Source: Porphyra umbilicalis (Eukaryota; Rhodophyta; Bangiophyceae; Bangiales; Bangiaceae). Taken from it: 64,000 bases of DNA. The stretch lies in assembly GCA_002049455.2 (NCBI GenBank), contig KV919029.1, positions 1-64,000 on the forward strand, given 5' to 3'. Below are positions 53,952 to 64,000 of this stretch, one piece after another (position 1 is the first letter of the stretch; each line of letters begins with the position of its first letter). A program made the translations under genes and the position numbers. The notes under the pieces were generated by a model, which saw nothing but the letters and a program-made list of their open reading frames with translations, made no database searches and had not been told where the DNA came from.

Positions 53952-55636
53952 ATGGATCCTGCATCGACCTCGAAGCGGTACGATGTCTTTTTCAGGGGTG
54001 GGCGACTATGTTTTACAATAGACGCTGTCGTGCTTTTCTGTTGACGCTTGCCAGCTTGTGGGCGCATGGCACCTGGTGCGTGCTTTTCGTGACAAGCCTC
54101 TTTGGTTTTGCTGGTCTGCTGATCGACAACCGTCTAATGTCTGGCATGTTCACTCACTGCGTTCATCTGTGCGGTACATTGGGTACGCTTGCTACGTACG
54201 GTGAATGTATTCTTGCTCTCTTATTGCTTTGATGTGAGCAGCGGTGGTGGGAAAGGAGGCGCGGCGGATTCCTCGGAGCTGAACGTCGACTCCATCATCG
54301 AGCGTCTGCTCGAGGTACGTTGTGATGCGGTCGATCATTGGCGTGTAAGGTTGACTTCGTGACACGCGGAGCGGATGGCCCATGGCGTGAGTGGCGTGCG
54401 AGGCCTTGCTCCTTTGCTGACTTGACCGATTATTGCTTTTGTCGCACTCACTCATACTTTTCTCTCGGCTCATATGCCTTGAATGCCGTCTTACACATCT
54501 TGTTTGACGCGTGCAGCACAAGCCGTCTGGCGGGGGTAAGAAGTCGAAGGTGCGCGGGCAGCGGCCCGGGCGGCAGGTGAACTTGCTCGAGGAGGAGATC
54601 AAGCAGTTGTGTCTGCAGGCCAGGCAAATCTTCCTCTCGCAGGCGCCATTGCTAGAGCTCGACGCGCCCATCAAAATCTGCGGCGACATCCATGGGCAGT
54701 ACCACGATTTGCTGCGGCTGTTCGAGTATGGTGGCTTCCCTCCGACCAGCAACTGTACGTTTTTGGTTCTCGACAGTGCTAGGGTGCCACGAGTGTCTTG
54801 CCTAGTCGGAGTTGGTGGGAGGCGCGTTGCTGCTGTAGCGCGTATGGTGTGGGCGTTCACGTTTGCAGTCGCAGTGTGCGATGGCCGCCTTGTGGAGGCC
54901 CAGCTGACCCACAATGTTGTTGCGTTTTGCTTTTTCGCATGTGGCTGGTTCGTCTGGCGTAGTTCTGTTCCTGGGAGACTACGTTGACCGGGGAAAGCAG
55001 AGCATCGAAACAATTTGCTTATTGATGGCGTTCAAGGTCCGCTACCCGGAGAACTTCTTTGTGCTGCGGGGCAACCACGAATGCTCCAGCATCAACCGCA
55101 TCTATGGGTTCTACGACGAGTGCCGGCGACGCTACAACATCAAGCTTTGGAAGACGTTTTGCGACGTCTTCAACTGCATGCCTGTTGCGGCGATTGTAGA
55201 TGAGAAGATCTTCTGCACCCACGGCGGGCTGTCCCCGGAGCTGACGTCGATGGAGCAGATCCGACGTATCCAGCGCCCGACGGACGTTCCCGACCAAGGC
55301 TTGCTGTGTGACCTGCTCTGGTCTGACCCCGATGGGGAAATCAAGGGGTGGGGCGAGAACGACCGTGGCGTCTCCTTCACTTTTGGCGGTGACATCGTAG
55401 CGCGCTTCCTGCAGCGCTTCGATTTGGACCTGGTATGCCGCGCCCACCAGGTTGTGGAGGACGGCTACTCGTTCTTCTGCGACCGCCGCCTGGTGACCAT
55501 CTTCTCCGCGCCCAACTACTGCGGCGAGTTCGACAACGCTGGCGCCATGATGTCAGTGGACGAGACGCTGATGTGCTCTTTCCAAATTCTCAAGCCGGCC
55601 GACAAGAAAAAGATGGGTGGCTTCGGCACCCAGTAG
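53952..55636 (+). CDS. Serine/threonine protein phosphatase PP1 catalytic subunit
   Basis: Four predicted exons: 53952-53977, 54242-54314, 54517-54754 and 54963-55636, giving 336 residues, the usual PP1 size. Donors are GTACGA, GTACGT and GTACGT; acceptors are GAGCAG, GTGCAG and GCGTAG. All joins keep frame. After a short Gly-rich leader comes [12 protein letters not shown], then the metallophosphatase motifs: GDIHG (89-93), GDYVDRG (117-123), RGNHE (148-152), the HGG loop, HQVVEDGY and [15 protein letters not shown]1 dephosphorylates Ser/Thr residues using two metal ions and is targeted by regulatory subunits. The segment between helix 1 and the core (residues 34-53, [19 protein letters not shown]) is longer and more basic than usual. 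The tiny first exon rests on the frame-preserving ATG at 53952 and is the least certain part. Confidence 0.93.
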
Positions 55637-56578
55637 GGTGGCGCTGCCCGACTGCGTGGCACGCAATTATGTGATATTGTGATGTGTTCTGTTGCTATTT
55701 GCCTCTTTCCGTTCTTTCTTTCTCCAATATCCCTAGCACTTGCGTGGTTCATGTGGGAAACGAGCGCATTGCTGATTGCCGTAGAGAGCGGCGGTTTTGT
55801 TTCCATCTGATGGTGGCGTCTAGGCATTTGTGCGTCGTTCCAATCTCGCTCGCATCATTCAGGCAGTGAGCAGCCAGCTCAAGCCCGCACTGTGCATGGT
55901 TTGTGTGACATATGGGCATCGTGGTTGCTGGTCATGTAGATTGCTCATCTTCCCTTGACGCAATGGTATGAACTTTGGTGGGCCCAGACATCAGTCGTTG
56001 GTTGCTTCGTGTACAGTACCTCACCGTCTCGGTAGCGAGCCTTCGGCGCCGGCAATCCGGCTGGATGCATTGTAGCCATGCATTGCGATTCCGGTTGAGC
56101 GCGGCCACCACGCTCACCATTCCAGAGACCATCTGAGCTATAGCAGAAAAGCGAGCCGTCCTTCAAACTGATTGAAAATGCATGGAATCACTGCGATAGA
56201 CACAGTACTGCGAAGCGCCTCGCGTGGAGGCGTGCACCAGGTACATCTTTCGCGAAGGTAGAATGATGGGATACATGCAGGTCAACCAGAACTCTCCCCG
56301 GACCAATAACGCGAAGCACCTGCACCCAGCGTACAACAACAAAAACCAGAACCCGGAACACCTGTGCTCAGCAAGAAATGAAACAGCAAACACAGTTGAC
56401 ACAGAGGCTCGCCAGCCACACACCTATGCCGCGCTACATACCACGGCGGGCGCGTGCATCCCGCCTGCCCGGGCAAGTCCCCTGACCCATGCACATCCAC
56501 CCATGCATATGCGTCGTCCTGCGCGCACTCTCGTGGCAGCCCCACCGCCACCTCCGCCCCTGTACAACTAACAGCTCG
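55637..56578. other. Intergenic region between convergent PP1 and the plastid-protein gene
   Basis: Contains the 3' UTRs of two convergent genes. No ORF with a recognisable domain and no repeat were found. Confidence 0.5.
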
Positions 56579-57166
56579 CTACTTGGTGTTGAGTGGGTTG
56601 GTGAGGTTGGAGAAGAAGTTGCTGACGCTGGCGAGGAAGCCTTCACCCTCAATCGGCCTCGTTGCCTCCGTCACCACCTCGTCTGGGAACTCCTTCAGCT
56701 GGTAACCGTAGACCAAGTCGTCCGCGACGTCTTTGAGCGTCGGGAAGAGCCGCAGCGCCCCCGATGCCAGGTCCTTCTCCGTCGCATAGATGGCGCGTAC
56801 AACGCCACCCGAGCGGGGTACCGCCAAGCTGCCGACCGGGTACCAGTTGGGCTTCTCCCCAGTGTCCTCCGGCCGCCGCACCCAAATGTTGTACTCTGGC
56901 ATGCCCGACGCTTTCATGTCGTCGTACTTGTTGCTGGCCGCGTTGCGGCGGACAGCCGCTGCCGAAGGGGGCGCCGCCGCCGCTTTGGCTGGGCCAAATC
57001 CCTTGGGCTGAGTGGGCGTGGCTTCTTGCGGTGCGGGGGAGGTTTCGTCTGCCGCCCCGGGCGCCTCGCTGGCGTTCTCCGCAGCCATGGTCGGGCGGCG
57101 GCTGCAGGCATGGGCCCGCGACTGAGCCTGGCCCGGGAGCGCCAGCGGGGACGTCATGAAGGCCAT
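56579..57166 (-). CDS. Putative plastid-targeted protein, HHL1/DUF6523-like
   Basis: A 195-residue single-exon ORF. The N-terminus (MAFMTSPLALPGQAQSRAHA, then CSRRPTMAA) is Ala/Ser/Arg-rich and nearly free of acids, like a chloroplast transit peptide without a preceding signal peptide. A disordered Ala/Pro linker follows, containing KGFGPAK. The core at about residues 85-175 (MPEYNIWVRRPEDTG, WYPVGSLAVPR, GYQLKEFP) resembles the small plastid/cyanobacterial family that includes plant HHL1, which is linked to photosystem II protection under high light. I base this on general resemblance, so the family is tentative; the plastid location is more secure. The C-terminus ends with FLASVSNFFSNLTNPLN, an amphipathic-looking stretch. 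It is convergent with the PP1 gene. Confidence 0.75.
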   Translation of the reverse strand: MAFMTSPLALPGQAQSRAHACSRRPTMAAENASEAPGAADETSPAPQEATPTQPKGFGPAKAAAAPPSAAAVRRNAASNKYDDMKASGMPEYNIWVRRPEDTGEKPNWYPVGSLAVPRSGGVVRAIYATEKDLASGALRLFPTLKDVADDLVYGYQLKEFPDEVVTEATRPIEGEGFLASVSNFFSNLTNPLNTK

Positions 57167-57605
57167 GGCGCCGAAGAGTTTTCAAGAGAGGAGGTAGAAG
57201 GAGCAGGGAGGAAGTGTGGGGAAGAAGGCGGACGCGTCGGAAGCGGCCTGCGGGGAAGGTGTTGGCAGACGGAAGAAGACGCGGCGATGCGCGACGCTTG
57301 GGCAGGTGGTGATCCCTCGACCACACGACTCCGGCGCTGGCGACAGCATGGATTGGACACACTGACTCTGGACGTCACACGTGTACGGCCCAGAACGCTC
57401 CACGCCTGTGCCCAACAGAGCGATCCAAGTCAATTCCCTAGACTTGAAACCAGGGTTCTACTCAAGTTTTACCTGGGCGTTAGGTCACGGGTACCATACT
57501 GTACCCTGAATAGGATTAGGAAGAGCGCCCGGGGCGCTATTGAGGGGCGTTCTTAGCGCGCTGTTAGGGCGCTGTTACATAGGGCGCTGTTAGGGCGCTG
57601 TTCAC
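57167..57605. other. Upstream region of the plastid-protein gene, with a short tandem repeat
   Basis: The first part should hold the promoter of the minus-strand gene. At 57557-57604 the unit GGGCGCTGTTA is repeated about four times, ending at the left terminus of the hAT element. Confidence 0.55.
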
Positions 57606-59915
57606 TAGGGATGGGCAACTGGTTTAGCGTAACTGGTTGTAACTGGTTTAAATTGTTTTTTGCCAAAACTGGCATCAACCAATTTTGGTATTTAAAAACT
57701 GTGCAAATCAGTTCCCAGGTGTACCCAGGACATGTGGGAACAGATTTGCACCGGCTGACCGCTCGAAGGCGGTGCACGGCTGTCTGCCAACGCACAGCCT
57801 CGTCCCACCTCCAGCCAAAACAGCAGCCTCGTCGCAGTGCAGGGCAGTGACGGGCGCCGGTTGAGTCCCGAGTCACTAGTTGAGGACCCGGCCTACGTGG
57901 CGATGATTGCCAATGCCAACCCCCACTGGTCCACTCTGTCGAGGTCAACCCTTTCCCGAGCTACATCTACTCGCTTCCGGGAGCTGCAGGGCGACGCGAG
58001 GGCGACCTTAAGCGGCGTGACCATATGCCACGTCAACACGGACATGTGGACGTCTCTGGCAAACGAGCCGTTCGGATCCTTTCTGGTCTCGTACATTGAC
58101 CAGGCCTGGGTACTGCGGTCCCGTGTGTTGTGCTGCGGCGTCGTCAACGGCCGCCACGCGGCGTCTGCCATTGCTACCTTCTTGCTGCGGGTGGCCGGCG
58201 AGTTTGGCATTAGTGACAAGGTTGGGATCGTGCGCACGGACGGGGCGAGTAACTGCATGGGCGCCGGCCGCGTCCTCGGAGAGGCGGCGCGGGGTGCCGA
58301 CCATCCGAGCGGCTTTGAAACTGGTAGGGCCAGATTCGTGGCGCCGACGGGCGACGCATGCGGCGTCGGGCGCGCGGACGTAGTGGGTGGCGCGGAGCAT
58401 GCGGAGGCGGGGGGTGCCGCAGGGCAAGCGGATCGGCCCGGCGGCGCAGCCGGGGCGGCCACCGAGTCGGATGAAGAGGAAGGAGGAGACGGGGCAGACC
58501 TGGAGGACGTTGGATCTGACGGTGGTGATTTTGTATCCCCGACGGAAGCTGCCTCGGGCGGGACAACTTACACCTCGGAAGAGGAAGAGGCTCGGGCGAA
58601 TGTATTTTGTGCGGAAATTCCGGGGGCCTTCCACGACGGCCGTGAGCCGGCAGGCGGGCGTGGCGGTGCCGCGTTCTCTTGGCAGCACGCTCGCTGTGCC
58701 ACGCACACTCTTCAATTCTCGGTGCGGGCTGGCCTCGCCGTCCCTTGTCTACGGGGCATCCTTAAGAACGTGCGACTCGTGTCCAAGCTCTGCCGCACGA
58801 GCACGAACTTTAAGGAGGAGCTAAGACTGTCGGTCGAGAGGGAGGAGGCCCGCATGGCCACTGCAGAGGGGCGTGGGATCGTCCGGGAATCCGACCTCGT
58901 GTCCCGTCTCATGATCGACTGTCCGACACGGTGGGGCTCGACGTTGACCATGCTCCGCCGCTTCGTGCGGGTCGGGCCGGCCGTACCCCCGGCACTCTCG
59001 TCGTACTACTTCTACACCTCCGTGCAGGGCTCCAAGAAGCGCGTGGAGTGCCCCAACATGGTCGAGCAAGCCGCGCTGCTAGCGGTCATCTCCTTCCTCT
59101 CTGTACTGGAGGGCGCCTCAACCTCCCTGGGATCCGAGGTGAAGCCCACAAGCTTGTTGGAGGAGACGGTGTTCTGGTACGTCAAGAAGGTTGGTGCTCC
59201 ACAGGTGGGCGACTGTGTGAAGGTGGCCGCGCTGAAGCGATTCGTGTTGGAGAACATGCGCGTGCGCCGTGAACGCGAGCGCCTCACCGGAACTAACCCC
59301 GAGTGGTTTCCCATCCGGCTGGCTGCTGTGTTGCTCAACCCCCGCACCAAGGCGTTTGACTTTGGCAAGAACGCGGCAGCGGTATCCGTGGCGCGAAACA
59401 GCGTTCTGGATATCATCAAGTGGATGGCGGCACGGGCTGACTTGGCTGACGAAGGTACGATGCCGGCGGCGGCAAATGATGGCATCAATGCTTCAAACAA
59501 ATGTCGTCGCTCATTTGTTGGAAACTTGCTTTCGTAGACCACCCCCTAACATGAGCTGGCGGACGGGGGTGATGCTCGACCAAATCCGGCGTCTGCTCTG
59601 TTCTCTACCACGGTGGAGGCTGAGTGGGAGTCGTACCTACGATGCTCTGTGATCACCCTTCCGGGGGATACCGCTCTCTCCTGGTGGAGAGCGCATCAGG
59701 AGGCCTTCCCTCGTGTGGCCATGGGGGCTCTCTACCTGCTATCCGTGCCAGAAACGAGCGTGTCGTCTGAGCGGGTCTTTTCTCGGGCGGGACGTACTGT
59801 CACCAAGCAACGAGCTCGTCTGACGGGCGCTAACGCCGAGAAGTATATTGTACTCGGTGACGACTTGAGTCGTAGCCGACAGCTGTCGGTGTCTGGGGGT
59901 GAAGTGGATGAGTGA
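57606..59915 (+). mobile_element. hAT DNA transposon, left end plus transposase; right end not found
   Basis: The left end TAGGGATGGGCAACTGG at 57606-57622 has the form of hAT terminal repeats. Transposase coding sequence follows to 59915. I could not find the inverted counterpart of the end or an 8-bp duplication to the right, so the 3' end is lost or diverged. Confidence 0.65.
57837..59915 (+). pseudogene. hAT-family transposase, nearly complete, with in-frame stops
   Basis: The frame is open from 57837 to the TAG at 59535-59537; a TAA follows at 59547-59549 and the same frame then continues to 59915. The first codon here is GTG right after GTGCAG-like sequence, so an upstream exon carrying a BED zinc finger is possible; part of an ORF lies at 57611-57850. 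Conserved hAT blocks are visible: NTDMWTSLANEPFGSFLVSY (first catalytic Asp), IVRTDGASN (second Asp), CATHTLQFSVRAGL, DCPTRWGSTLTMLRRFV, and the C-terminal dimerisation block SVPETSVSSERVFSRAG with TKQRARLTGANAEKYI. An acidic, Gly-rich insertion lies near 58440-58640. Two stops before the C-terminal block mean either a dead copy or an unrecognised intron there. It belongs to the same family as the relic at 26300-26870. Confidence 0.87.
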
Positions 59916-61299
59916 CGGGGTGATTTTCACGTCTGTGAGTGTATGTGATTGTCAGGAAAGGGACGAACAAGGTCGCGTTGCCGATACCATGTGCAGAAAA
60001 GATGATGCACCTCATCACTAGCGCCCGTCGACAAGAGCACTCCGGTTTCTGCGGTGACTACGAAAGAATGACACGGACGTGCACATACAACCTCTTTAAT
60101 GCAACGCGCACTCGCTGTTGTCCGTCCCTCCTCCCTCCCCACGTCGTCTTGCTCCTATCTTGTCCAACACACATCGCCATCGACCACCACCACCCCGCCC
60201 CCGCTCGCCCTCCCGTCCTATGCCGCGTATCTCCCCGCTTCGCTCTCCTTGCCTTGATTGAACCACCAGAGCCAGCAACTCTATCGCCACCGCAGCGTGC
60301 GCCCGTCGCTCGCATTGCCTCGCACGGGGAGCGACTGGAGACCACGATATCGTCAACCACACCAAAAGCCAAGAATGGGCAGCGCACAGGACGCACACCA
60401 GGAAGCAGAGTTCAGCAACACAGAAATGAGGTGACAGTTGGGTGAAGCGTCTCGGGAATGCAGGAAAAAGAGGAGGCGAGCGGCAGAACCACAAGAACGG
60501 GAGAAACAGGCGCTGTCTGGAACACCCCAAGATTAACAGGACAACACCCAAGCTCAACCCAAGCTGGTAAAAGAAGCGGAGAGGACGGCAATCACACATC
60601 CACAGACACTGAACATACCAACCGCATGGGATTCCAGGACTGAAGGCTGTAGCCATGACCCACCCAGGGGTGTTCGTTGCACGTTGGTATCCAGTCGAGA
60701 AACACCTGGAGTGAACACCACAACAGCGACCGGCGAAGACACGCAAGAAGAACAACAACGACGGTAGTTTAAAAGTAAGAACATTGACTGAAGGAGAGAG
60801 CACGAAAAGCATCACACTAAATATGTGGTGAGAAACGACATTGTTACATGGCATGAGAAAGATCCCTGCTTGATCATATCGAGGGGGCAAACGACCATTG
60901 CACAGGTCGTGAAAAACATCCGATAGGGCGCAACGTGTGTTGGAAGGATCTTGATCAGTTTAGAAAAATAATGGCGCGGATCTCCACTTTATTAAGATGA
61001 GGACCGCCCTCGGCATTCGAGAGCGGACCAACAGTTTTAGTCGATTGCAGCTGGGTGACGGAGCAGTCGGTTGGTGTCGCGTGATCGGATTCTACCGCAG
61101 GGTGTCAGTGCCTGCCGCGTGGGATGGGATCGGACATGTCTCTCAGAAAAGCGTACAGTGAGGCTCTTGCTCGCCTCGTGACCCCCGATCTGGCCTCCGG
61201 AGTGCATGTTGGTGGCCAGACGATGGATGGTTCAGGTGGTGCCATCACCTCCCTGTGGTCGCTTGGGTGCGGTAGGGCGGCCAACACTGTTGCAGAGCC
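59916..61299. other. Unassigned region
   Basis: Moderate-GC sequence without a recognised gene. A hydrophobic ORF on the minus strand (60096-60890) is discussed among the rejected items. A small ORF at 61124-61327 (+) has no known motif. Confidence 0.45.
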
Positions 61300-61720
61300 T
61301 CAGAGGGCGGGGGTGAAGGGGGGCTGAGCGAGATCGTGTGGGCGGCCTGGCCCCACGCACACAGATATTTGGAGGTGGCGGGCCGCCCGACACTGCTTCA
61401 GAGCCCCTGGAGGGGGGGGGGGGGGTCGGAATGGATCGCGCGTTGCGCCCGGCCCGACACGCATACAGCGATTTGCAGGCTATAGGCGGTCCGCCACCGC
61501 ACACAGAACGGTTTCAGAGGGGGGGGGGGGGGTGGGCGGCGGCCTGATGTCGTCTCTCGGCGCACGCCCGCCACATCCAGGGGGGCTGGTGGTCCGCCAC
61601 CGCCCACCTTGCCCCCGCACAGAGGGTGCGGGGGTCGATCCAGGACCAGGCGGTACCTGGTTGGCTCCCTCCCAGTTTTTGCGGGGCAGGTGGTGATCCA
61701 CCACTTCGCACAATGCCTAT
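61300..61720. repeat. Degenerate repeat tract with long G runs
   Basis: Several degenerate units share a GTCCGCCACCGC or CGCACACAG core followed by a CAGAG plus G-run block. Two runs of 14 G lie at 61412-61425 and 61519-61532. G-quadruplex formation is likely. No gene is seen. Confidence 0.6.
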
Positions 61721-62228
61721 TGAGTGGGGAGGAGACTCGGCCCGTCGCTTTGGCCTGCGCCAGGCGTCGCCCGACCGTCCACTGCCCGACCCATCGACGT
61801 CGCGCCCATCACTGTGACGCGCGGCGCCATCACCCCCATCGTCCCCGGCCATCACACCCATCCTTACCCAGGCTCTATTCCATCGCCCTGTTTCTCCTCC
61901 ACGACGTGCCCGCTGCGGCGGCACCTGCCCTGTCCTCGATTTGAGACGCACAATCCGCGCACCCACCCCACCTTGTTTGCTACCCCTCTACGTTTTTTTA
62001 TCCCCATCCTTGTGTTCCGAGCTCCACTACGACCTACGCGCATTGGTCCGTACCTCCCCCCCTGCGCTGCCGACCCGTGATTGAGTGGCATTAGCGCCCA
62101 CGACACGGTTTGCCGTGTCCGCCGTCACTGCCCGCTGCGGCTGCCGCTAATCGCTGCCGCGGGCGGTTCCACTCGTCCCCCATCTCCTGCGCTCACCAAC
62201 CGCCCTAGGGACCCTCTGCTGTGCACTC
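61721..62228. other. Upstream region of the second Harbinger transposase
   Basis: No gene recognised. The transposon left end should lie within this stretch or the repeat tract before it, but I found no inverted counterpart within the window. Confidence 0.4.
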
Positions 62229-62269
62229 ATGGACGCTGACGAGGCGGGGCTGTCGAGCACACTGCATCG

Positions 62270-63772
62270 TTGCTCGCAGAGTTCGATGGTGGCGTCGTTT
62301 GTGCCGCTGTGCGCGCCCACGTGGGCGTGCTGTTCCTGCTTCGACGACAGTTGCGCTCCGGCCGTGCCAACCGCCGTCGTCGCTACCGCGGCTCCGTTGC
62401 TGGGCGTCGGCCAAACAAGCGGCGCGACTTTGCAGCTGGGCTCTTCAACATCCAGCGCGACTACTTTGGTGTCAACGCGGAGGCTCCCATCCACGACGAC
62501 CGTGACTTTGAGACGCGGTTTCGCGTGCCACGCAGTGTGTTTCGACGCGTCTACCAGGCATTGAAGGACGAGCCGTTCTTCCAGCAGCAGATCGACGCGA
62601 CGGGTCGCCTGCAGGCCCACACTCTTCAGAAGATCGTTGCCGCCTTCTGCGTCACCGTGTACGGCGAGGCGGCCGACCGTGCGGACGGGTACGTGCGCCT
62701 TTATTGTTCTACTGTGGCGCAAGCGACAAAGCTACTGCTGGAGTTCATTGTGCGGCGGTGGGGACCAACCTACCTGCGCCGTCCTAACAATTTGGAGCTG
62801 AAGAAGATGATGGAGCGCAATGCGGAGCGTGGCTTTCCTGGATGCATGGGCTCGCTGCACTGCACGCACTGGGAGTGGCATCAGTGCCCGACGGGCATGG
62901 CGGGTGCGTATCAGAGCCGGAAGGGCTCGCGCGGCGTTGTTGTCGAGGCCGTCTGCGATGAGGACCTGTGGATTTGGCACCTGTTTGTCGGTGACCCCGG
63001 GAGCTTGAACGACATCAAAGTTATGAACCAATCGCCCCTCTACCTCGACGTCACCGCCGGCCGGTGGCCGCTGCGGGATGTGCCCTTTTCCATCGATGGG
63101 ACAACTCGCACACTACCATACTACCGTATCGATGGTATCTACCCTCGTTATGCCTTCCTAGTGTCGCCCCACCCCATGCCATTGACTGACGAGGCAAAGA
63201 CCTTCAGCCGTCCGCAGGAGGCGATTCGCAAGGATGTTGAGCGGCTGTTTGGCGTCCTGACTAAGTGGTTTCACATTGCCTTGCACCCAGGACGATGCCG
63301 CTCCGTGAAGCAGCTGATTATGACCTACAAGGCGGTGTGCATTCTACACAACATGTGTGTAGAGGCCCGTCGTGACACGTTTTTGAGCCGCCGCAGACAT
63401 CTACGAGGGACTAACGGGGGTGGGAGTGCGGGTGGTGAGGGTGAGGGTCCTGCAGATAAGGCTGCCGCTGCAGCGCGGGGTCATGGTGCCCAAGATGGTG
63501 GGTCAGGCGATGGCGGCGCTGCTGCCGCCGGGGGAGCTGCACCTGGCGGCGGCATCGGCAATGGCGGCGGCCTCCCGGCCGCCGCTGACGCTGTCGCTGA
63601 CCCACCTCCGGCACTGAACGCTGTGGATCAGCCCCCCGCGGGCGGTATGGTTGCTGTCTTTGATGCATGGGGTGAGACTCGCAATCCCTCCGAGCACGAG
63701 CAGCTCCGTGCCGACCTGACGGCGCACGTATGGAACGACCGCGGCGAGTTGCTGTCCCCGTATTTGGTGTAG
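62270..63772 (+). CDS. PIF/Harbinger transposase, second copy, first catalytic Asp replaced by His
   Basis: An open ORF of 500 codons. Similarity to the transposase at 45016-46672 begins near residue 45 (RRPNKRRDFAAGLFNIQRDYFG in two blocks), so the first 40 residues may come from another frame; an alternative ATG at 62229 lies in a different frame. The core keeps Asp 248 (GSLNDIKVM) and Glu 324 (KDVERLFGVL), but residue 197 is His in GSLHCTHWEW, where the homologue has Asp (GCVDCSHWEW). The codon is CAC at 62858-62860. Since this Asp binds catalytic metal, the protein is predicted to be inactive. The Ala/Gly-rich region near residues 385-450 precedes the conserved tail LRADLTAHVWNDRGEL. No intron is needed here. 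A Myb-like partner may lie beyond the window. Confidence 0.88.
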   Translation: MLAEFDGGVVCAAVRAHVGVLFLLRRQLRSGRANRRRRYRGSVAGRRPNKRRDFAAGLFNIQRDYFGVNAEAPIHDDRDFETRFRVPRSVFRRVYQALKDEPFFQQQIDATGRLQAHTLQKIVAAFCVTVYGEAADRADGYVRLYCSTVAQATKLLLEFIVRRWGPTYLRRPNNLELKKMMERNAERGFPGCMGSLHCTHWEWHQCPTGMAGAYQSRKGSRGVVVEAVCDEDLWIWHLFVGDPGSLNDIKVMNQSPLYLDVTAGRWPLRDVPFSIDGTTRTLPYYRIDGIYPRYAFLVSPHPMPLTDEAKTFSRPQEAIRKDVERLFGVLTKWFHIALHPGRCRSVKQLIMTYKAVCILHNMCVEARRDTFLSRRRHLRGTNGGGSAGGEGEGPADKAAAAARGHGAQDGGSGDGGAAAAGGAAPGGGIGNGGGLPAAADAVADPPPALNAVDQPPAGGMVAVFDAWGETRNPSEHEQLRADLTAHVWNDRGELLSPYLV

Positions 63773-64000
63773 AGACGCAAGGTTACCCAAATGTTTTTTT
63801 TTCCCCGTTGGACAGGTTTCTTTTTTCCCTTAACATCGTTGTCCATAGTGTGTACCACCAGGTCCGTTCTAGTTGAGATCCCCACAACCTCAGCTGGCGC
63901 TTTCGCGGGGCTCCCTGCCTCTCCGCCGTCCCTTCCCGCAGCCCGCCCACCCCTGAGCCCCCGCCTCCTTCCAATGGCATGGCTCGAGGCCTCCACCTCC
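63773..64000. other. 3' flank of the transposase, window end
   Basis: No gene or repeat boundary is recognisable. The right terminus of this Harbinger element is expected beyond the window. Confidence 0.4.

Noticed and set aside
57611..57850. Possible BED zinc-finger exon of the hAT gene
   Set aside because: The ORF lies in the right place, but the Cys/His spacing of a BED finger is not clear, so I mention it only as a possibility.
60096..60890. 264-codon hydrophobic ORF on the minus strand
   Set aside because: Hydrophobic stretches come from T-rich sequence on that strand, the end is low-complexity, and no family or transit signal is recognisable.
1..64000. tRNA, rRNA and other standard RNA genes
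   Set aside because: I looked for tRNA arms and rRNA-like stretches while reading and saw none I could support; a covariance-model scan would settle this.

Overview
The window looks like nuclear DNA of a eukaryotic alga. It is GC-rich, has long low-complexity GC tracts, spliced protein-coding genes, a probable plastid-targeted protein with a simple (non-bipartite) transit peptide, and a dense load of eukaryotic transposable elements. A red alga of the Porphyra/Pyropia type fits best, but that is inference from composition and gene style. It is not bacterial: there are no operons, no CRISPR, and the coding exons are separated by GT-AG introns.

Host genes are few. They are a PP2A B56-type regulatory subunit (32724-35593, one intron), a small secreted cysteine-rich protein (49923-50411), a PP1 catalytic subunit (53952-55636, three introns) and a putative plastid protein (56579-57166, minus). 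Both phosphatase genes sit in the right half, about 18 kb apart.

The rest is mostly mobile DNA. From left to right: GC-rich simple repeats (1-2060); a short TIR element (3885-4289); a decayed Ty1/copia-like protease-integrase relic (about 4450-7530); GC-rich filler (7531-9250); a 460-bp inverted-repeat element (9728-10187); an 11-kb Ty3/gypsy chromovirus (10424-21415; 5-bp duplication GGCCA; LTRs about 96% alike) with a long antisense ORF and a MITE nested in gag; a complete but stop-ridden pogo/Tigger element (22057-24236); a hAT relic on the minus strand (26300-26870); a 2.1-kb foldback palindrome (28840-30914); B56; two inverted-repeat elements (38318-40000 and 40317-41778); a complete 5.2-kb PIF/Harbinger element (41943-47178) with a Myb-like ORF and a spliced transposase; GC-rich filler (47182-49700); the Cys-rich gene; a duplicated repeat with a nested AT-rich insertion (50987-53236); PP1; the plastid protein; a hAT transposase (57606-59915); and a second PIF/Harbinger transposase (62270-63772) whose first catalytic Asp is His.

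The most informative relationship is between the PIF/Harbinger element at 41943-47178 and the 563-bp MITE at 11801-12363 inside the Ty3 gag gene. Both MITE ends match the two ends of the large element, and both copies have 3-bp target duplications (TGA and TAA). The MITE is therefore an internal-deletion derivative, and the large element, whose two ORFs are open, is its likely source of transposase. Five introns in the window all begin with GTACG, which made exon prediction possible.
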